A stretch of DNA of 64,000 nucleotides from Begonia masoniana (taxonomy: Eukaryota; Streptophyta; Magnoliopsida; Cucurbitales; Begoniaceae): positions 12,102,301 to 12,166,300 of the forward strand of contig CM039510.1 in assembly GCA_022432975.1 (NCBI GenBank), written 5' to 3'. Positions 21,959-31,796 of the stretch are shown here, piece by piece; the stretch's first letter is position 1; each line of letters opens with the position of its first letter. The notes below the pieces were generated by a model. It did no database searches. It was not told the origin of the DNA and worked only from the letters and a program-made list of their open reading frames with translations. Made by a program: the position numbers and the translations under genes.

Positions 21959-23634
21959 CGAGTGAGTTGAGTTCGATTTTAGTATTGAGCCGAGAGTGTA
22001 TGATGATTAGAGATTCCAAACGAGCCCCTTAGGTTTCAGAACGATTTAGGATAAGGTTAGTGGTGATCTAATCGGTATTTTTGCTTATGACGCTAGGTAA
22101 GCAGGGTTTCCAGAGTAGTTGAAACCGAACGATTTCCAGGAGACCAGTTAAGTAAAGTATGCATGTGCCTTCGGGCCTACATCACAAAACAGTAGGGTTA
22201 TGCATATTGAGAATGATTTTGTATGTCACGCATCATGTTTTTGAAAGATTACGAAAATGAATTTCCATGTAAGAATAGTGAAGTATGAACTGTATGTGAC
22301 AGACAAACTATTAAGGGAACTAATCCGACCCTTAATCGAGTAGAGGATGTATGACATTGGGAGAATTGATCCCACTCCCAAGGGAACAGAGGGATCAGTT
22401 CAGCTATTAAGGGAACTAATCCGCCCCTTAATCGAGTAGATGACGTATGACCTTGGGAAAATTGATCCACTTCCCAAGGGAACCGAGGGATCAGATCAGC
22501 TTATGAACGTATGTAAATGCAACTGAGATGAGAAAGTAGAAATTGCATGTTTAGGAATTTATGTTTCAGCATTTCATTCCATTACTGCTTTACTTATTTA
22601 GCATTAGGCTAATAGATGAGTTTTGTGATGTAGGTGGAGAAGTTACAGCAGGTGAGCCTTCTGAGTTCATTGAAGGATAGGCTGGTTGGGGGAGCACACT
22701 CATGCCACGGACCTGGTATTTGATGAGGCAGTTTAACTGATGTCTGTTGGAGTAAAGGTGAAGTTGACAACGTTTTGATTTGAATAGGTTGAGTCCTCAT
22801 GACAGTAGTTGTTTCAATGTTTTGAAAATGTTTTGAACTTTTCTGATAATGGTATTCTGCTGAGATTTGACGATGGCACTTGCTGGATTGTTTTAAGTAA
22901 TGCATTTGTTAAGATGGTATTTGAATGATTTCAGTAATGTGAGTAATTTCATTTCTGTAATTATAGTTGTGTTTGCGTAGTATGGAGTAGTTGAGTTGTT
23001 GTTCTGTCGTCTATCGGAAGATATAAGTAGGATTTTTGTCGTTGGCGGCCGGTGGATATAGAGTAAAGTCGATCGGATGAGGAAATCATCCGGCTGACGT
23101 CACCGGTGGATGTAGAGTAAAGTCGATCGGATGAGGAAATCATCCGGCTGACGTCACCGGTAGATGTAGGATGTATCTTGTCGTTTTGTGATCGGATGAT
23201 GTAGCCGAAACTTTGTCGTTTTGTGACCGGATGATGTAGCCGAAACTTTGTCGTTTTGTGACCGGATGATGTAGTCGAAACTTTGTCGTTTTGATATCAG
23301 GGGAAAAGCCTTCTGCTTTCTACATCAGTTCCTTCCGGTTGACTTCGTCCTGCGGATGACGTGTTTGACTTTTATAAATTTCAATTATTTCACACCTAAA
23401 CTTTTATCCCTTCCGGTTGAATTATTTTCTTAATATTTTATTTGATCATTCAAACACTGTTTTATAGTTTTGCTCACCTCTATTTTACTCAAAGATTTCC
23501 GCTGCAAGTTTTCATGTTTTATCAAACGTTAAAAATTGAATTTTTAAGGAAGTTTAAATTTCGGTCCAAGTAATTTTTTGTAATATCCGAATTTACGAGT
23601 AACGAACTGGGTTCAGAAAACTCGGGGCGTTACA
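21959..23634 (+). repeat. E1 3' LTR, second piece
   Basis: Resumes E1's 3' LTR directly after the second TACTG copy and ends ..CGGGGCGTTACA at 23634. It carries the same ~96-bp and U5 repeat blocks as the 5' LTR. Confidence 0.92.
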
Positions 23635-23733
23635 CACATCGCTTGGGGAAGTATGTGGAAATGAAATATATGTAAGAGATTCCTCCCAAGATAGCAAGAC
23701 GCGTTTTGGAGCACAATTGGCAACGGATCTCAT

Positions 23734-23812
23734 AAGAACTCCGAAGTTAAAAGTGCTTCGGCGAGAGCAATTCCAGGTTGGGTGACCTTCCGAGAAGTTA
23801 TCGCCAAACAAA
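23734..23812 (+). other. 5S rRNA-like segment in Cassandra LTR1
   Basis: Resembles the plant 5S rRNA middle and 3' part, including the internal control region (GAACTCCGAAGTTAA.., GGTTGGGTGACCTTCC). It has several differences from functional 5S and lies inside an LTR, so it is part of the element, not an rRNA gene. Confidence 0.85.
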
Positions 23813-24183
23813 GCTGTGAGGGGAGTATATTAGGCTACGGCCCAATCCCCAGAGCGGACAATATCTTACTGGAAAACAGGGTCGTTACAAATGGTATCAG
23901 AGCCTGTAGCCAACCGAAAATGTGGCCAACGAGGACGTTGGGCCCCCGAGGGGGGGGGGGTGATTGTGATGACCCAAATGTGCAAGTATGAATACGACTG
24001 CGGGGCAAACCTCGGGATCTAAGCCGAGTGTAGGCAAATCCCGGACTCGAGTATAGGCAAATCCCGGGTCGTAAAGAGGGGTTGTCACAATCCCACATCG
24101 CTTGGGGAAGTATATGGAAATGAAACATATGTAAGAGATCCCTCCCAAGATAGCAAGACGCGTTTTGGAGTACAATTGGAAAC

Positions 24184-24262
24184 GGATCCCATAAGAACTC
24201 CGAAGTTAAAAGTGCTTTGGCGAGAGCAATTCCAGGTTGGGTGACCTTCCGGGAAGTTCTCG
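24184..24262 (+). other. 5S rRNA-like segment in Cassandra LTR2
   Basis: Second copy, closer to 5S (GGATCCCATAAGAACTCCG, then GGGTGACCTTCCGGGAAGT), with the box A / box C type Pol III control region recognisable. Element-embedded. Confidence 0.85.
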
Positions 24263-24348
24263 CCAAACAAAGTCGTGATTGGAGGATATTAGGCTACGAC
24301 CCAATCCCCAGAGCGGACAATATCTTGCTGGGAAACGGGGTTGTTACA

Positions 24349-25179
24349 CCAAGATCCTATAATAATGCAGAATAAAATTCATTAACGCCTTAGCATCAAG
24401 TACGAGGAACTTGATCCCGATAGAATCTTGTTGATGAAATCAAAGTTATCAAAAAAGAGAAGACCTGACCCAAACCAAACTTGTTGGTAAGAACTAAAAT
24501 TATCAAGTGATCTTCCAATCTTTGATTTGAAGAAAACATAGTTCTACACAAAGAACCAAAGACAAAATTCTAAAAAGAAACTCTCAAGAAGAATTCGTGT
24601 CCTTTTTGGAGTACATTCATGGTGTTTAAATATTCTTAAAGTAGCTAGAAATAAGAAAACTTAACAAAGTTAAAAATTATACAAAAAAAAAAAACAAAAA
24701 GGAAGGTTTGGTAGGCGTGCACTTGATTGGCTGAGCGCGCCCTGGGTTGAGCGGCACGCACGCTGGGCTGGCGATGCACGGTGGGCTGAGTGGCTCGCGT
24801 TGGGCTAGGTTGTGCTAGTGCTGAGCTGGGTTCTAACGAGGTGGGCGTGAGGGTGGGTGGTGACGAGTCGGGCGTGCGATGTGCAGGCAGGTGCACGAAT
24901 GATGCGTGCGTGGGCAGCTTCCTCCTTTCCTCCGATTTAGCATACTCCTTTTGCATGCGACATTCTCATGTTCTTTTGTATTGCTTTCCTCTATTGTCTC
25001 CTCATCAATACCTAGCATAATTATTGATATTTGTTTGAGTTGTGAATGCTCTTTTTCTTGAGTTTCTATGATCAAATTATGTAAGGCTTTGTGCATCTTT
25101 TTGGTTCTTTATTTTGTCATTGGCTCTCCTATGTTTTATAGTGGATCATGGTTCTTGATTGCACCTTGAATCGCATCAT
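24349..25179. other. Non-coding stretch, probable retrotransposon 3' region
   Basis: No supported gene. It lies downstream (minus strand) of the Gypsy integrase remnant, so part may be that element's 3' untranslated region or LTR. A GC-rich low-complexity patch lies at about 24710-24910. The ORFs here (e.g. 24645-24956 minus) have no recognisable domains. Confidence 0.5.
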
Positions 25180-26250
25180 TCCCTCATTTTTCGAAAAAGA
25201 TTTGTCCTCGAATCTCCTCTATCATATAAAGATAAGTCACTAACATTAAAAGAGGCGCTTACATTACCTTATTCACTCGGTAAGTCAATCTTGTAAGCGT
25301 TGTAATTGATGCGTTCTAAAACTTGGAATGGACCGTCTCCTCACGGTTGCAACTTGTTCTTTTGTTGTTCGGCAAATCTTTCCTTTCTTAAGTGAATCCA
25401 AACTTAATCTCTAGGTTCAAAAGTGACTTTCACTCGGCTTTTGTTAGCTTGCCCTGGATAGTGCTGATTTCTTTTGTCAATGTTGTCTCGTACCTTTACA
25501 TGCAAATCCTTTACAAACTCGACTTTTTTCTTTCTATTAACATTATCAAACTCATTGTTAGGCAAAGGTAAAATATCAAGCGGAGTTAAAGTATTAAACC
25601 ATAAACAATTTCAAATAGCGAATAAGTAGTAAAATAAACAGCTCTATTATATGCAAATTCTACATGAGATAAGCATTTCTCCCATAGTTTTAAATTTTCA
25701 AAATAATTTCTCTTAACAAGGTAGAAAATGTCATATTTACCACTTCGGTTAGTCCATCCGTTTGAGAGTATGGTATAGTAGAAAATAAAAATTTAATATC
25801 TAGTTTATTCCATAAAGTTCTCTAAAAGTGACTTAAAAACTTAACGTCTCTATCACTAACAATGGTTATAGATAATCCATGTAAACGCATAATTTCTCTA
25901 TAAAATAATTTTGCCACATACGTAACATAATTAGTCTTCTAACACGCAATAAAATGAGTCATTTTACTAAAACTATACAAAAAAAATGTTATCATTGCCT
26001 CCTTGTGTTCTACATTGTATGAAGTAATAAAAATATTTATATTTCATTGAAAAGAAATATGAAAACAGTAGTGAGTTTTTGTCCCGGTTGGAAAGTTCAA
26101 AGAAAAATCGATGGAAAGAGAATGAATAGAGAGAGTAGGAGAAATCAAAAAGGTCTTAGCCCCTTTCACAAGTATGGAGTATTCATTTGCATGGTGGAAA
26201 TAGCGACACATCGAATAATTGGTATTAAGAACTTTCAAAGAAGGAATCAA
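25180..26250 (-). pseudogene. pol: Ty3/Gypsy integrase remnant
   Basis: On the minus strand, with stops and frame changes, a Gypsy integrase is readable: IDFSLNFPTGTKT near 26140, FSKMTHFIAC near 25970, [13 protein letters not shown] near 25860, then QTDGLTEVVN with the catalytic Glu near 25740, and the C-terminal module (VRDNIDKRNQHYPGQANKSRVKV, GDGPFQVLERINYNAYKIDLP) about 25290-25510. Not Tekay: the C-terminus differs and no chromodomain-like end is seen. Too decayed to act. Its upstream end lies about 180 bp from the P450 start codon. Confidence 0.8.
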
Positions 26251-26379
26251 AGTACCATAAATTCTTAAAACTCAATGGAAAAGTATTTCTGATCTAGGGT
26301 AGAACTGTAACTTACATACATACTAATTATTCAAATCTGTTAACGTGGAGCATCTACAGACTAGTGTTCCAAAAAAAAG

Positions 26380-26386
26380 ATAAATA
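26380..26386 (+). promoter_or_regulatory. TATA-like box of the P450 gene
   Basis: ATAAATA about 42 nt upstream of the ATG at 26428. Close to the start codon, so only a short 5' leader would fit; the match is weak. Confidence 0.3.
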
Positions 26387-26427
26387 GAACCCAAAGTAGC
26401 TGAGTTTGGAGAACAGAAGCCTATCCC

Positions 26428-29292
26428 ATGGAAGAGACATTTTTCTACGCAGTTCTTTCCCTCGTCTTCCTCCTGCTTGCTTTCAAGCTTCTGCTGCCAT
26501 ACAAAAGAAAAAGCAACCTTCCTCCAGGTCCAACTTCTCTACCAATCATCGGCCACCTACATCTTTTGAAGCAACCACTTCATCGGACTTTTCAGATGTT
26601 TTCAGAAAAGCACGGCCATGTTATCTCCTTCAAGTTTGGCTCTCAGCGTGTAGTTATTGTTTCTTCTCCCGCCGCAGTTCAGGAATGTTTCACCAAGAAC
26701 GACGTTATTCTCGCCAATCGCCCGAAATCGCTTGCAGGAAAGTACGTCGCCTACGATGACAAGACCATGGGGACAGCGCCGTACGGGGAACATTGGCGGA
26801 ACCTCCGCCGAATTGGCGCCATCGAAATCTTCTCGACGAGCCGCCTCAACGCTTTTTCGGAGATTCGGAAGGACGAAGTCGAGCGGTTGCTGCGAAAGCT
26901 TTCCGATAATTCTCACAACGAGTTCTCGAAAGTAGAATTACAGTCTTTGTTTACGAAGCTGACTTTCAACATCGTGATAAGAATGGCGGCCGGGAAGAGG
27001 TACTACGGTGACGACGTGGCAGATGAGGAAGAAGCGAGCCGATTCAGAGATATAATGGATCGAGTCTCCTCCCTTCTGCAGAGCGTGCATCCGGTCGATG
27101 TCTTTCCAATCCTCAGATGGATCGATCCAACTGGTTACGAAAGGAAGTTAGAGAAGGTTGGTAAGAGAAAAGATGAATTTATGCAAGGTTTGATTGACGA
27201 GCATCGGAGAAGGAAGGAAGACTGGAGAAATTCCATGATCGATCATCTTCTATCTCTTCAAACGTCCGAACCTGAGTACTACAGCGACCAAATTATCAAA
27301 GGCTTTGTCCAGGTTTGCTGCTTTACCCTCAACTTCCTAATTTGACTTTTCATTTGACCATTTGAATTTAAACTTTAATTAAAAATATATTATACAAGTT
27401 AATAATTTATAGGGTAATTATGAAAATAACTCTCACTTGATTAACATAATCGCCTTTAAATTATCTTCCTTAACAAACTCGCTCTTAAAATATCCTCTAT
27501 GGACAAATTAACCTTTGGCGAACTTTTGGCTTCCGATCTTCATTTTTCGTTAAACACTATAAGAGAGAATTGGAGCTCACTTAATTTTGATCAGGCTCCC
27601 ACTCCAAAAGCTCTTGATTACCATTTCTCGATACTATATATAGTTTTTCATTTAGTATACCTCATGAAATATAAAAAATGATATCAGATTTAGTTTGAAA
27701 TTGTTACCACATATCTATTATTTTATAGGAAACTAATTTGCAAAACTTCGTGATTTTTCAAATTTTTATCATTTATTATAATTTTTTATCAAATAACTCA
27801 TTCAAAATATGTATGCCATCTAATAATTTTGAAAATTTTACAAAAGACTTTATTTATACTTCCAATTAGAGTTGCAAAATCAATTTGCAAAAATAAAATA
27901 CATATATCATCTAAAAGTTAAGGAAGCAAACTCAAATCAATTATCCCCGTTCTTAAAGAACGACCTCTCGTTCCTAAGAAATCACTTTGGAGCAGGACCT
28001 CGGTCGAATTTGAGTGGGCTCCCGTTTTCGATTACACATATTTCACAAAAAATGAAGATCGGTAGCCTGTTCAAAGAGACCTAAAGTCCACTAAAGATTA
28101 ATTTGTTCAAGATGATACTTTAAGGGCGATGTTGTTAACGAACATAGTTTAAAGATGATTTTGTTAATCATTCTATACTTTGAGAGCTATTTCGATAATT
28201 ATCATAATTTATATCATAAAATAATCTTTCACGTTTAAATAGTTTTAAATGTTTCTTGATTTTCATTGTTTAGAGTTCAAATTTTTTGTTATGAATAATT
28301 ATAAAATTTAAGTTGTTGAGTGTAAAGAAATTCAATTATTTTTTGCTGTATTTCGAAAAAAATGTTAACTGGATTTTGGATATTTATATGTTATTTTTAA
28401 ATATAGAGATACCAAATAAGTGCCATATTTAATTGCTACCCATTTTGTCCGTTCATTAAAGCATGTCATTTTGAAATAATTTTCTAATTTCATAATTTTT
28501 TTAATTCTATTTTTGCATTTAAATGTTCTGTTCATTATATATCTCATTTTTAAGAAAAATATTATGCATTATTTTTTAATCTTACAAGATACCTACATTT
28601 AATATTATGTTGAGAGGACCATTTCACCCTTTTTTTGAAGGCATTTACTTAGGAAATGACTATTCCGTCCTCTTCTGCAGGACATCATTTTCGCTGGGAC
28701 AGATACAACTTCGATTGCTCTAGAGTGGGCCATGAGTAATTTACTAAACAACCCAGATGTATTGGAAAAAGCTAGGGCCGAGTTGGATTGCAAAGTGGGT
28801 GAACGATTAGTTAACGAACCAGATCTTCTAAATCTACCATACCTGGGTGGAGTCATTTCAGAGACCCTCCGACTTTACCCACCGGCATCCCTCGGTGTGC
28901 CTCATTTCTCCTCCGACGACAGCACAATAGGAGGCTATGATCTGCCTCGTCGAACAATGGTACTAGTCAATATATGGGCCATACAAAGGGATCCTGAATT
29001 GTGGGACGAACCGACGAAGTTTAAGCCAGAAAGATATGAAGCTGAGATGGGAGATGAAATGACATATAAGTTTATACCGTTTGGGTTTGGGAGGAGAGCT
29101 TGTCCTGGATCTGGACTAGCGCAACGAGTATTAGGATTGGCCTTGGGATCGTTGATTCAGTGTTTTGAGTGGAAGAGAGTTGGTGAAGAAGAAGTTGACA
29201 TGGCTCATGGTACAAACGTTTTCCTGCGCAGGCGTACGCCATTGGAGGCCATGTGTAAAGCTCGCCCTATCATGGATAAGCTTTGTTCCTGA
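26428..29292 (+). CDS. Cytochrome P450, CYP81-type monooxygenase (two exons)
   Basis: Joining 26428-27312 and 28681-29292 (both phase 0) gives 498 residues, the usual length for a plant microsomal P450. Order: an N-terminal membrane anchor (about residues 5-24), the PPGP hinge at 32-35, I-helix AGTDTT at 300-305 (oxygen activation), K-helix ExxR at 356-359, a PERY segment near 411 and the heme loop FGFGRRACPG with cysteine ligand 436. All are intact. The phase-0 intron just before the I-helix, and overall similarity to isoflavone 2'/3'-hydroxylase-like proteins, suggest CYP81 (clan 71). Members are ER-bound, NADPH-reductase-dependent hydroxylases of flavonoids, lignans, triterpenes or glucosinolate intermediates; the substrate cannot be read from sequence. 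Donor CCAG|GTTTGC and acceptor TGCAG|GAC are canonical. Confidence 0.93.
27313..28680 (+). other. Intron of the P450 gene
   Basis: 1,368 bp, GT..AG, phase 0. Without the MITE at 27411-28203 and one target copy it would be about 566 bp. AT-rich apart from the insertion. Confidence 0.9.
27411..28203. mobile_element. Mutator-like (MULE-type) MITE in the P450 intron
   Basis: 793 bp with long imperfect terminal inverted repeats of about 200 bp. The left arm starts AGGGTAATTATGAAAATAAC; the right arm, read in reverse complement, starts GATAATTATCGAAATAGCTC. Both continue through matching blocks (CTCTCA.., GATTAACA.., CCGATCTTCATTTTT.., GGGCTCC..). It is flanked by the 9-bp direct repeat ATAATTTAT at 27402-27410 and 28204-28212. 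A 9-bp target duplication is characteristic of Mutator-like elements. No transposase inside, so non-autonomous. Confidence 0.85.
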
Positions 29293-30589
29293 AAGACGCT
29301 TGCTGCTTTAAATGGTTACTTACAAAGTTTACTCATTTCCTTGAAAATGGCGCATGAATTTCAGCATTACAGTTGTAAATATGAGAGGAGATTCCAGCTT
29401 TTGTTTTAAAATAACTATTACGCTTGATTTTCCCTTTTTGAGATTAATATTTGGTTATTTTCTTGGTATGTCATTGGAGGGAATAGATAGTTAGAAAAAA
29501 AAAATTGAAATATCTCTTTCTCTCTCACGAGTCGTGTAATAAGAACAGGGAAAAATGCCACCATGATAAATGAATGATTAACAATAGACTCTCGGTAGAT
29601 TTATTAATCATAGAAAAAAACATTGGGCTTGTACATCTGTTCAACAAAAATATCAATATAGTATAATATTTAAATTCCAAATAAAATATTTTGTTCATAA
29701 ATATAAAACCATCATAATATAGTTATACAGATAGTATCAAATAAATGAAAATCTAGAATAGAAAAAACTATGAAGTAGCAAAAAAAAAAAATCACAAGAA
29801 ATGATAAATGAACTAAATAATGAGCTAATCACTCATTCACCCATGCTTGTCTCCTTATGCAAGTCCTGAAAAAATGTATTTAGGGCGAGTTAACTTCTTG
29901 TCTCCTTATGCAAGTCCTGAAAAAATGTATTTAGGGCGAGTTAACTTTAATTAAATATAGATTTTATGTCATATAGTTTGATAACTCTTGAAAAAGAGTT
30001 ATTATATCATTTTATTTTACTTAAATAAAGAAAATTCTAATGTGTTTTACGTGTTGGTGCAAATCAGCATTGAAAAATATTCAAAAGACTAAAATAAAGT
30101 CAAACTTTATGTAAATGCAAAGATTTGCATATGAGTTGGCAATTGTATTTTTGGCAATATATATACATATTTATGGAGATAATATGTTAATTTCATTATT
30201 TTCCAATTTGATGATTTAATTCTTGGTGATCAAGAAATAGCCGATTCTGTTTATTGGATGGCGTCTGGTCAACAACCATGATGATTATGTGGAAGATAAA
30301 ATTAAGGAAACAAGAATATTAGGGAAGTTATCAAAAAAGCTATATGCACTTGTTTTTTGGAAAGGTTTTATTTGGGAAGGCAATTTGATGGAAACTTTAC
30401 CAAATCTGCTGGGCCTTGAGTTTCCATGGTTGATAGGATACTTTCCTAATTTATTGAACGAATATTTGATGTGTTGGAGCGACTTTCCTAATGTGTCACA
30501 CAAGGTGTCACACAACCATATTTGTAAGATTTGTTTTCCTTAATTCTTGCGGCGCCATATCTGACTTGGAAACTGAACGAATTGAAGAT
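29293..30589. other. AT-rich non-coding region 3' of the P450 gene
   Basis: Contains the P450 3' flank and no gene I can support. A 51-bp tandem duplication lies at 29846-29947. The ORFs at 30285-30543 show no recognisable domain. Confidence 0.6.
29846..29947. repeat. 51-bp tandem duplication
   Basis: Two essentially identical copies starting CTTGTCTCCTTATGCAAGTC at 29846 and 29897. Confidence 0.9.
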
Positions 30590-31796
30590 ATGGAAGTAAC
30601 CAAAGCTATTTAAGGTTTTCGTTCTCTGTGAAAACTTACTATCGACGAAATTTTTGTTTTACACGTGAGAAGATTTCTTCGTTCTTCCAAGCCGTCAACT
30701 TTCTTTCACTCCTTATGTTTCTGCATATGGGTTTGTGATTGTTTTACACACTCGACCTAATCTGTGGATTTCATCGTTCTACTGAGTGTGTTGTGTATTG
30801 CATCAGAAGACTTTGATCTGGTGTTCCAGGAGGTGTCCTAGAAGGCAATATTCTTTGTTCTTCATTGAAGCTCAGTCTCGGGAGGAGACAGGATCCGAAC
30901 TCAGGAGGAGTTCTGTTTCTTAGACAAGGGGAACTTGTCGTTCTTGATCGTGGGCGAGGGGATCTTGCCGTAACACGGATTCCGGGAGGAATCAACAACG
31001 AGGGGATCTTGTTGTTATCTATATCTCGGGAGAGGTCGTTCTAAAGTCGAGGGGATCTCGCAAAAACAGTTTCCTTGGGGAAGTTAGCTAGAGGCGGCGA
31101 CAAAGATAAGAGGGAGTCTTTATTTGTATAAGTCCGATTGTCTTGTAACTTTGTGAACTCAAGAAAATGTTTTTATATCTGGGCGTGGCCCCGCAGACGT
31201 AGGCTGGTTGCCGAACTGCGTTAACAACCTCTTGTGTTATTTATTTCCACAGTTTTATATTGTCTTTCATTGCACTATAAATCGGTGTCACTTGTAACAC
31301 CCTGTGTGACACCGCATATCTAATCGTAATCTTTCACTTCATAGACAAAGATCACAAACAAATTCAAAAGAATTAAACGTGAAAATTTTGTAATCTAATT
31401 ATTGCAAGTGCACGATTTCAAGTTTTATAGCATAACAATAAGAAGGGTTATTAAATCCACATGGAATATATAATTTATTATAAGATATGCTTTATAAATT
31501 CAAAGAAAAATAATTGATTATTTGTACAATTTTAAATTTACATATATGTTGATATACATGAGATTAAATTTAAAAAATAATAATCACATCAGTCTATGAC
31601 TTATATTTGAAGTATATGATCTTTAAATTAATAAAGTCATAAATACAGAATACTTCGTTGAGAACATATAGTCATATCTCAACTATATATTTAGTGACAT
31701 AAAGTGATTGTATTTTTTAGGACTAGATCAGATGAAATTATATTACCCTTATAATATCCGTTAAATGAAGAACAATTAATTTTATCATAATGATAG
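30590..31796. other. Possible Copia LTR fragment and AT-rich spacer
   Basis: 30770-31270 contains repeated GAGGGGATCTTG / GGGAGG phrases, then GGCGTGGCCCCGCAGACGTAGG..CCGAACTGCGTTAACAACC, a style seen in Copia LTR R/U5 regions. No coding part is attached, so this is only a suggestion. 31300-31796 is AT-rich and featureless, ending at the E2 target site. Confidence 0.3.

Larger units (their letters stand above)
3609..23634 (+). mobile_element. Tekay/Del-type Ty3/Gypsy element E1, split by nested insertions
   Basis: Plus-strand element: 5' LTR 3609-5628, PBS, gag-protease and pol remnants, PPT, then a 3' LTR in two pieces (10291-10641 and 21959-23634). The split is caused by solo LTR S1 plus element N. 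Excluding the insert and one TACTG copy, the 3' LTR is about 2,027 bp against 2,020 bp for the 5' LTR. Long LTRs, RT-RH-INT order and a C-terminal chromodomain-like segment point to the Tekay (Del) chromovirus lineage. Several stops and frameshifts make it non-functional. I see no matching target duplication at the outer ends. Confidence 0.9.
23635..24348 (+). mobile_element. Cassandra-type TRIM element
   Basis: A small non-coding LTR element: LTR1 23635-23889 (missing its first ~11 bp at the E1 junction), PBS TGGTATCAGAGCC at 23892-23904, an internal region of ~190 bp without ORFs, purine tract AAAGAGGGGT at 24073-24082, and LTR2 24083-24348 (266 bp, TGTCAC..GTTACA). Both LTRs carry 5S-rRNA-like sequence, the defining feature of Cassandra terminal-repeat retrotransposons in miniature. 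It depends on other elements for all proteins. Confidence 0.9.

Noticed and set aside
22249..22905. Minus-strand ORFs of 73 and 98 codons, with matches at 4245-4900
   Set aside because: Antisense to the E1 LTR and repeated only because the LTR is repeated; they cover predicted sense-strand leader signals.
23734..23812. Functional 5S rRNA gene
   Set aside because: Only part matches 5S, with several changes, and it lies in an LTR with PBS and purine tract, so it is Cassandra.
24645..25096. ORFs in the GC-rich patch (up to 103 codons)
   Set aside because: Low-complexity composition, no domain, both strands open; not credible as genes.
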